Positions 56,849 through 64,000 of a stretch of DNA of 64,000 bases are shown one piece after another. This stretch comes from Cyathus striatus. Lineage: Eukaryota > Basidiomycota > Agaricomycetes > Agaricales > Nidulariaceae. The notes under the pieces were generated by a model. That model saw only the letters and a program-made list of their open reading frames with translations. It had not been told where the DNA came from and did no database searches. Position numbers and translations under genes: made by a program. The stretch is taken from contig JAOVFP010000009.1 of the NCBI GenBank assembly GCA_025738555.1, positions 3,658,001 to 3,722,000 of the forward strand, in the 5' to 3' direction. Each line of letters starts with the position of its first letter. Within the stretch, counting starts at the first letter, position 1.

Positions 56849-59751
56849 TCAATATATATCAATATATCATATCAATATATCAATATATCAATATATAATT
56901 AGAAAACGCGTGGGAGATTTGTTTAAGGGAAATACGCTAAACTAAATAAGTATATAATAAAGTAGATGAAAGTAGATTAGTAAGCATTTGAAAAGCGCGC
57001 TCTGGGAACGCGCGGCTTAGATTAGTCAGCATTTCAAAAGCGCGAGGAGCGCTCTCTCGGTGTTTATCGGCGGTAAGCGCTGGAACTTCCATACTGCCGC
57101 ACTAAGTACTTACCTCCATGCCTTTATCCCCTCCCCCTGGAATTCAACACCGAAAATGAGCCTGAATATTTTTGTTCATAATAATACTTCTATAAACACT
57201 CAAATTTCGGTTGTTTTTTGTTTTTATTGTAGTAATTAGTAGTGTATTGCTTTCTCATTGAACTTTTGACCAAGTGTGAGATTGCTTTAAATTGTCAATA
57301 AAAATATTAGTGGAGGGAAGGTATATTATCAAATATAGTCAAATGTGTTTGAATATTTAATTATGTTAAACCAATGCAAGTGATACTGATAAGATATTTA
57401 TGGAGTCTATTATCTATGAGCTTTGATATGATGGTGGAATAATTCCATTTAAAGTGACTTTCAATGGAATCATCACTATACTGTAGGCAAATATTATATT
57501 TAATATTAGTAGGACAATAGCTAATAGATGAGGTGGTCGGATCCTTAAAGCTTATAGGTAGAATAAATGATTGAAACAGATTATAAATGTAAGGTTTATA
57601 TAATTGGTAGAATTTCTGTAGGTAAATATGTACAGAGCCAAATTGAAATGAAAGATGGAGAAGATAGAGGTGCAGAGTCAGGTGAAGAGGGACTTAGCAC
57701 ATAATGAGAATAGAAGTAGCAGGAGAATGCTGTACACAGTTATCAGATCAATATTGAAGAGGTGTAGAGTATGTTACATGTATCTAAACAAAGACAAGTG
57801 CAAGTACATTGAGACACCCATCTGACCTGGGTGTCCTAAGGTGAGAGGGAGGGAGTGAGAACAATGAAACAAGAGTTTTGGAATGTTACAAGAGAGAGAG
57901 AACTTCAATATGAAGTTCTGGCATGAAAATAAGAGGCATGAGTGTATAGATTGATAAAATTGATGGTGAGAACATTGAAATGAAAGCTTAAACTTAGAGT
58001 ATGAATTTGAGGTGGTGAAAAACTTGATTAAATGACCTGTAGAAATATACAGAGATTTATATACTGAATGAAAACAATTAATCCTAAAATGTATAAGTTA
58101 AAACAGAATGCAGGTGAATGAAGATCTTGGATTAAGGAATGGAAGGTGAACAAAATAACATAGCTGAAACATGAAGAAAGAATGGGAAATAAATTGGGGG
58201 AGCTTGGTTTTGAGGAGTAGTGTTGAGGTAAGTACTGTCAAACTTCAGGGTCTGGCTTTGCAAGCAGTGGTGGAGAGGTTCTGATGTGTCAAAACATTCC
58301 TCAGAGTTGGGTACAATATTGGAGCAGTGCATAAAGATGTATATTTGGGGGGGGTGAGGGGAAGCGCGGGCAGGAGGGAGGATAGGTCAAGATGAGCAGA
58401 ATACATATGGACACATCATTCCAGCATGATGCGTGAGATATCACGTTTTGCATCACAGGCATTTTTCCTGCTCTACAATATACAATATAACAATATTTTG
58501 AAGTAAAAATATGATAGATATGGAATAAGTTAAATGTGCTTCAGCAATGACATAAGTGCAGGTATATGCCTGGATGAGATCAGAACAGATGAGATTGAAA
58601 TAAAAGGACCATTCACTTCAGCTAGGCAATGTATCATTTTGAACATTGAACAGAGTACTACTTATATTCCAAGGAATGAAATTAACAGACCAGAAATGGT
58701 TGAGTAATAATAAAATCTGTGTGCATCTTAAATTGAGGGAAAGGGGAGAATAGATTAGTTGTAGTGAAGGAACCAAGCCATTTAAAAATATGCCAAAGGT
58801 CTCATTTTAAACATGGCATCACAGGCTATAACTGCTTGAATTTTCATAATGATCTGAAATGAAATGGTGAAGAAAATCATAATTCATAGTAAAATACACT
58901 GAAGTACAGCATCTAAAAGTCAACCCTGTGAACTGAATAAAATACAAAACTGAGTTCTCAGCACAATACATTGCACAAGACATTGTAATAGTCTTTAGTA
59001 ATTCATTGGAAAGCTCTTCATTTGTCTACAGTAGTTATACTACATGTTTTTACTCTTTACATAGCTGATGGGTACTTGCAGGTTGTAGGTACACCCATAC
59101 CTGTGCTGTTGCCTAGCTTCAGGTCATGTAATATGACTCTTACAAAGTTGTTGGGCTGAAATGCAGGAGTGATTGGAGTCATATTGGAAGTAGAGTCAGA
59201 GGGGAAGAGGGGAATGGAGTAAGACCAGGTAAGGTCAATAGAGTGAGCAAGAGGATAATGTTAGTCCTTATTCAAACTGAGTTGCTAAGTATAGAATGTG
59301 CTACTTAGATACCTGAGATAATTCTAAGAATAAGTATACTAAGAGATTCAATGATACTGCATGCAAGGGAGAACAATATTTTGAATTGACATGGAGGGTA
59401 AGATACAAAAGATGAAAATGATAGAAAGATATGGGGAGTCATATGCAAGTAGTCATAAGGGAATGGAATTGGAAGGGGAATGGACTGAAGCATTAGAATG
59501 GTGTCATAAATTTATGGCCATTAGAGTGAGTGGGAGTTGGGGAAGAGGTAGGTAAAGTGGGTATGGGTACAGATATTCCTCATGGGTATTTAGATATTGC
59601 AGTAGAATAGAGTATGTTAAAGACTGGAATGAAGAAGCAGGGGGTCTGGGGGCGCAGCCCCCTAGCAAGCCGTCACCTGTGTGGAGCGGAGGGGGGGCCG
59701 ACAGGCCCCCGGCCCGAAGGGCCCCGTAGCGAAGCACGGGTGTAAGGCTTG
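56849..59751. mobile_element. Helitron-like insertion (2903 bp) upstream of H-4
   Basis: Units 1 and 2 read CAACATGATCTAATTTAATT at this place. In unit 4 the same bases are split after ATGA-type A (56848) and resume at T (59752). The insert begins TC, follows an A, precedes a T and makes no duplication; its last bases (TGTAAGGCTTG) follow a hairpin CCCGT/ACGGG about 11 nt from the end. These are Helitron features, except that the end is CTTG rather than CTRR. It opens with an ATATCA/TATATCA microsatellite (56850-56900); the body is purine-rich on the plus strand with no gene, and the 3' end is the GC-rich segment 59637-59740. No Rep/helicase, so it would be non-autonomous. Confidence 0.6.
59637..59740. 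other. GC-rich hairpin segment at the 3' end of the Helitron-like insert
   Basis: Sharp rise in G+C with nested inverted repeats: GGGGGCGCAGCCCCC, then GGGGGGGCCGACAGGCCCCC, then GGCCCGAAGGGCC, then CCCGTAGCGAAGCACGGG. Several can fold as perfect hairpins. It is very unlike the surrounding AT-rich DNA. Confidence 0.75.
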
Positions 59752-59830
59752 TCTAATTTAATTATTGAATTAGCTTCCTGTGTTTCCTACCGAATACCTT
59801 TTATGGTAACCAGTTAACTAGATCGACGCC

Positions 59831-59875
59831 GGTACCGAGACACGTGGCAAATCCCCATGACATCATCATAGTATT
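59831..59875 (-). promoter_or_regulatory. Upstream block of H-4, displaced
   Basis: GGTACCGAGA, CACGTGGCAA, CATGACATCATCATAG intact, but about 3.1 kb from the H-4 start instead of 150-230 bp. Confidence 0.45.
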
Positions 59876-60120
59876 CATGACCTCGAGTGAAGCCCTTTAT
59901 ATCTTCTACACATACCAGTAAATATGTACCACGTATGTATATGATGTCTAATAAACGATAGCCAAACGGTTTCTCAACGTGGTCAATTGTAGTCTGGTCG
60001 AAACAAGTGATTTTGTTTCATACCGAGTAGCGTATACTGATAGAGTTAGTTTCCAACCAGCTCGAACGTTATACACTACCAGATATGTGCACTCTGTTTC
60101 AATCTGCTCAAATTTTCATG

Positions 60121-61101
60121 CTAATGTCGCTGCGAGTTGATCCAATCGTTGTCCTTTCTGCTTTCAGATACCGGCCAGTTGGCACAATTCGGGCGGGGTT
60201 GACTAATGGAAGAGAATCCAGTGCACCATTCTGATGTGTGTGTGGACATCTTCACATACAGCAATGCAGTCATTCCCACGCACTCATCCGAGCTCTCCCT
60301 CCCTCCTCCTCCCTCGTCCAGCATCCAATGAGAACGAGAACGATACCTCTGATACCCAAAATAAACACACGTAAGTAGTACAGCTACGATCCTTAGTAGC
60401 ACACCATCTCCATTTTCTATTCCCAAGTGGATTTCAGTGAGTTGGATTATGTTCAGCGAAATCTCCGGTCTAACATTAACAAAATATCTGACTTCTATGC
60501 TATGTCATCTCGGTATCTGGGGTAAACTAACCTGGCCTATATCTTGTCTGTAGGATGTAATGAATCTCTTTAATCATCTCCAAGTCTTGTGAACGCCGCA
60601 TCTCCTTGTTCACATTTGACCCAAAAATGATATACGTCGCTCCCAATTTATTCCACCTAATCATTCGCATCGGTGGCTTATATAGGTACCGAGGAGGAAT
60701 CTTTTGCAGTATTGTAGTTAGGATGAAGCTGAGGGCATTGCCATGATATTTCTCCGGGATATTAAGTCTTACTCCCAGTTCATCAATATCCTTGAATGTC
60801 AGGGGAAATCCGAACACATATATCAGGACATATGGGGTATTGGGTGTGGCGTAGGTGTTACAAAGTGGCACCATCCCGGTCAACTTATAGGTGGTGATAT
60901 CAAATCTCTGGAATTTTCTGTCACAAGATATCCATTAGATGAATGAATGTGGCGTGGCGTAGGTATTATGCAGTGGCACCGGAGGATTCATTTTATAGGT
61001 TGTAATATCGAATGGAGTCTGCAACTCTCTGTAATAAGACGTTAATGGGAAGAATCATTCAAGTAAAAAGGGGGCACGCATCGTTCTCGGAGTTTGTCCA
61101 T
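60121..61101 (-). pseudogene. Gene Y-4: fullest copy of gene Y, broken
   Basis: Minus strand. A short first exon starting at 61101 (MDKLRER) has lost its donor (GATGCG where unit 1 has GGTGCG). After an acceptor TTACAG the frame reads TPFDITTYKMNPPVPLHNTY, then one in-frame TAA near 60938. A partial internal duplication of about 100 bp leads into YKLTGMVPLCNTYATPNTPY, VLIYVFGFPLTFKDIDELGV, GNALSFILTTILQKIPPRYL, RWNKLGATYIIFGSNVNKEM. A possible intron (GTTAGT...CATAG) joins RYRP to EVRYFVNVRPEISLNIIQLT, then a membrane segment VLLRIVAVLLTCVYFGY and a charged tail. Units 1 and 2 lack the middle part. I do not recognise the family; it looks like a small single-pass membrane protein. Confidence 0.5.
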
Positions 61102-61149
61102 GATAGCGGGGGATATTCAAGTGCGGGTACCTGCTTGGTAGGTACCGGT

Positions 61150-61545
61150 CCGGGTTTAAACAGAAATGGGAAATCAACAAGGTCATGGGATCATGGAGAG
61201 CAAGCGAGCGAGGGTTAGGTGGGTTCAATTTGCTGTTGTTCTTCTCATGAGATTTACCTCCGCTAGATATGACTTTGAGGAGCTGAGATGCTTGAGGAAG
61301 TGAAGGAGGTTGAAAACACGTTGAGAAAGTCCGATCGGCGAAGATAGGGTTTGTGGGATTGTTTGGTCTTATCTTTGGAAATAAACAAGCTGCTGGTGTT
61401 GTTGATTGATTGGTTCAGCCTGGCGAACTTGGTTCGATCATTCAGATTCTTATCGTTCGCTTTCGTCTCCACTTGGCTTTCTCTGGCTCTCGCATTGCGT
61501 ATAAAAACACCCTTCTTAACCGGAACCCAAGACCTTTCCATATTA
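61150..61545 (-). promoter_or_regulatory. Promoter-like block Z of Y-4, dyad deleted
   Basis: Matches Z-1 and Z-2 (CGCTAGATATGACTTTGAGG, GAGATGCTTGAGGAAG, CCGATCGGCG), but the TGACGTGACTGTCAC element and about 20 surrounding bases are missing near 61233. There is no T gene beyond it; an R block follows directly. Confidence 0.4.
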
Positions 61546-61564
61546 CACCATATCAAAGAAATCT

Positions 61565-62110
61565 TTTAAAGTCAAGACAACCCCAAACATCGGAATGTCC
61601 AAAAACAGAGTGAATACCTCTGCAGTGGATCAACCTACGTAAGGACTTCTGCAACGATTTTTAAAATAGGCGAGATGTTTGAGGTATTCATAAGTCAATT
61701 ACTTCGCTGTGGTTGTCATTTGAAGGTCAATCGGGCTGCCACTTGCCACTGTAGGGGGGCTGACGTAGCATCCACGACTGTTTGCAATCTCGTTCGATAT
61801 ATTATATGTGTAGGGAAGTGAATGCCTATATCTTCTACTCGCCAAATTACGACAATTAAACATGAACCTGTCCGACTCTTTGTATTGTCCTTTTCCCTTC
61901 TTATCACGCGCTGAACTGAATAGTCAGTACACTATTCGAATGACTGCAAAAGCGGCAGACAAGTTGCATACACTACGTACTGGGTGACCTTCCATGATAA
62001 CGCTCGACTTTGAAAGCACTTATAAATGACACACTGTGTCCCTGAAGCTGATGATAAACGATGTCCGTTCGAAATGGTATCGTAAAGAATTACGTGAGCT
62101 TTAAGCAGGG
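61565..62110 (+). repeat. R block of unit 4, last trace of the module
   Basis: Diverged copy: CAAGACAACCCCAAACATCG, GTGGATCAACCTACGTAAGG, CACGCGCTGAACTGAA, CTGAAGCTGATGATAAACGA. It is joined to Z-4 directly, so a T gene was deleted or never present here. Confidence 0.5.
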
Positions 62111-62866
62111 AAGTTCTCGTAGCAGATGAGGATAAGGATGGAGAATGAGGAACTGGCAGTTGAGAGGTATAGTAACGTTACCCTTATGGCCATGTGTGAG
62201 TGAAAGAGGGTAACGAGAAGGATAAATGCAAGTCTTTACCGAAATGTTTCTTTACAATGGATACTTACAGTTCCAGTTCATAGACTCGGTGTAAGCTATC
62301 TTCAAGCATGATTATATAATCTATAACTTCCTGTCGATACCAACAACAAAAGGGTAGGTACGAAACCTGACACCATACATGGTGTAGCCGAAGTATTCCT
62401 GTAAGAAAAAGTGCCGGATGATAGAATATCCAAGACAAATTTACACTATGCAGCGCTTTGAATATAATTATGTAAGTAGGACTTTACAGCTTAACATATG
62501 GCCAATTTAATAGATGTTTATGCGGAAAAAAATGTCAATAAAATAAGTTTTGTGAACTTTTAAGAGTCATAAATACATAGATAGTGCAACAAAGTCAAGA
62601 ACACATTGTGTAATGGTATGATCGTTACCGTTGCAGGTGAATTTAAGTACTCAAGAAGCTGATTGTTAAATTCTGTACAAGCCCCTTTTTTTTTTCCTAT
62701 AAGCCTCAAAGATGTATAAGTATATTTAGCGAGGTCAACTAAAGTACATCTTGAGAACCATCCAACACGTTGTCTGACAACTCCTGATCCCTTTCTGGTA
62801 CGAACTCAAACTGACGATAGCGTGCAGCATCAAACACTGCCGTAGTGGATCCTTGATAGGTATTCG
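62111..62866. other. Intergenic, no gene seen
   Basis: AT-rich sequence with poly(T) near 62687. No frame, repeat or RNA gene that I can support. Confidence 0.45.
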
Positions 62867-64000
62867 TCATATCACTGATTGATGATGTAGGCTTGCCTTC
62901 TTTTTGATTAATGCATCAATTGGATTTAGTTTCCCATTCTCATCCCTTAGATTATACCTCTCATAGCTTAAATCCAAAACATACGCTATTGAATGACGAG
63001 GAATTGGCCAGGCTGTTGGAAGACCTTTCACATACTGGACCGCATTTACTTCAAGGGCTTTTGAGAGCATAACCTTTTTTTTTTTTTTTTTTTAATTCCT
63101 GTATTTATGTCGGTAATGGATAACCATATGTCACGACAGTGTAGCGTCTACCATATAGTATGGTAATATACGTAGTTATTGAATATTGTCAAGTGTAAGT
63201 AATCAAAACTGGCGTCCACAATATAAGGACCTCGGGATGTCTGCCCGGGGGGAAGACACCAGGAGGTTTGGGTTGGTGGCGGCCTATGAGGGCACGCCCC
63301 ATGTTAGTTATTATGTGGCCTGTGGCCAGTGCGGCGTGTCGGTGTGTTGCAGGTACGAATCAGCATAAGTATGGCTGGTAAAATTGATAGGGAAAAGGAG
63401 AAGATAGGTGAAAAGAGGCGAAAAGAGAAGAAAAGATGAGAAAAGATAAGAGACGAACTCCCCCCCCATTCTCATCCCAGCGTCACTTCTAATCTTCGCT
63501 ATCCTGAGGTGGGCTCAGAGCATAACCTTGCCCTGTTCAAAGCCTGTTGTTTCGACATCGTTGTCCAATCAGGTGGTTGGATTGATTTTTTTCAGTGGGA
63601 TATCCATATTGTCGTCGATATCCATGAGGTCCAAGTCTGAAGTGTGTGTATTAGGATTTAGTAATATGTAAGCAATGATAACTCACCATCTTCAACCTCT
63701 TCAACCTCTTCGACCTCAGACTCAGAGTCTTCTATTTCAATAATATCGAGCCCATTTTCTTGAATAACGCATGTTCGAACTGAATGTGTGGTGGAGCTAG
63801 TGAGATCAATAATATCGAGGTCCTCAGCTTTCAATTGACGCGTTGAATCAATTAGCTCCGGATCGTGTTTTACACGTGAGTTGGTATCAGGCACAGTTGA
63901 TGACGATGCCAGTGATGATGTCACCAGGTCGCCCCGTTGCTTGATGAACTCCCGGAGGCGAGGAATGTCCACCCAATCATTTGTTTGAAAGACATTGGGA
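62867..64000 (-). pseudogene. Transposon-associated fungal gene, interrupted, 5' end outside window
   Basis: Minus strand, enters from the right edge (PNVFQTNDWVDIPRLREFIK). An acidic part follows with LDIIDLTSS and GLDIIEIEDSESEVEE, short hydrophobic-acidic motifs of the SUMO-interaction type. An intron (GTGAGT at 63691 to TTCAG) leads to DLDLMDIDDNMDIPLKK, an in-frame TGA near 63571, then DNDVETTGFEQGKVML. The frame is cut there by the SINE-like insertion 63077-63516 and resumes as SKALEVNAVQYVKGLPTAWP, then IPRHSIAYVLDLSYERYNL and GKLNPIDALIKKK. The GLPTxWPxPxxxxAYVLDL segment is one I know from Agaricomycete transposon-linked proteins of unknown role. TGA and insertion both indicate a dead copy. 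Confidence 0.6.
63077..63516 (-). mobile_element. SINE-like retroposon with poly(A) and 13 bp target duplication
   Basis: On the minus strand the element starts GAGCCCACCTCAGG at 63516 and ends in about 20 A residues near 63077. The target AGAGCATAACCTT (plus strand) is repeated at 63064-63076 and 63517-63529. Poly(A) tail, variable-length duplication and lack of coding sequence fit target-primed insertion of a SINE. A GATTCGTACC stretch resembles a pol III B box only weakly. Confidence 0.75.

Noticed and set aside
57000..59600. Genes within the purine-rich body of the Helitron-like insert
   Set aside because: The only frames are short minus-strand ones produced by pyrimidine bias; no Rep or helicase motif seen.
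63186..63368. 60-codon plus frame in the SINE-like element
   Set aside because: Lies wholly within the retroposon on the opposite strand to its poly(A) and has no homologue that I recognise.

Overview
The window reads as nuclear DNA of a filamentous fungus, most likely an Agaricomycete (mushroom-forming basidiomycete). Genes are split by many 45-65 bp GT-AG introns. There is an intact KDZ-type transposase of the kind expanded in basidiomycetes, several fungal transposon-associated families, and no bacterial features. No housekeeping gene is recognisable; this is a repeat-rich accessory region. The species cannot be named from the sequence.

Left part (1-15 kb): the start of a transposon-associated gene cut by the window edge (minus strand), a small solo LTR, a long gene-poor stretch, then an apparently intact 10-exon KDZ transposase (1121 aa) followed by a ~102 bp satellite. 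That satellite ends at the truncated 5' end of a KDZ-associated cysteine-cluster gene, an unknown 222-aa gene and a gag-like zinc-cluster gene with a single frameshift.

Middle (15-22.7 kb): two blocks of a higher-order satellite (about 320 bp and about 500 bp subunits, composite period about 820 bp). Each subunit carries the perfect dyad ATATTATCA/TGATAATAT. Next to the blocks sit two divergent paralogues of a small protein of unknown function (118 and 103 aa, opposite strands). Both have a two-fold upstream repeat carrying GCTTCCCGCGATC-like sites at the same 168-169 bp spacing.

Right part (22.7-62.1 kb): a segmentally amplified module. Each unit is built from (a) gene T, a 10-exon gene for a 697-aa protein of unknown function (three apparently intact copies, plus strand); (b) gene H, a three-exon HMG-box gene of the fungal MATA/Ste11 type (three open copies, one frameshifted, one inverted relic; the four main copies on the minus strand); (c) gene Y, a decayed small membrane-protein gene (minus); and (d) a shared promoter-like block (Z) placed in opposite orientations before Y and T, with a conserved GTGACAGTCAC dyad. 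Because the units are copies of each other, comparing them exposes the exact ends of later insertions: an 802 bp solo LTR, a CACTA-like element, a 2.75 kb element made of AACTCGA repeats, a 770 bp MITE, a Tc1/mariner relic, a 2.6 kb element with ~190 bp inverted ends, and a 2.9 kb Helitron-like element that separates H-4 from its conserved upstream block.

Right edge (62-64 kb): a decayed transposon-associated gene interrupted by a 440 bp poly(A)-tailed SINE-like insertion.

The best candidates for something undescribed are the co-amplified T+H module and the twin small-gene/satellite locus. Functions of T, Y and the twin genes are unknown to me. All exon models come from reading splice sites and frames by eye.
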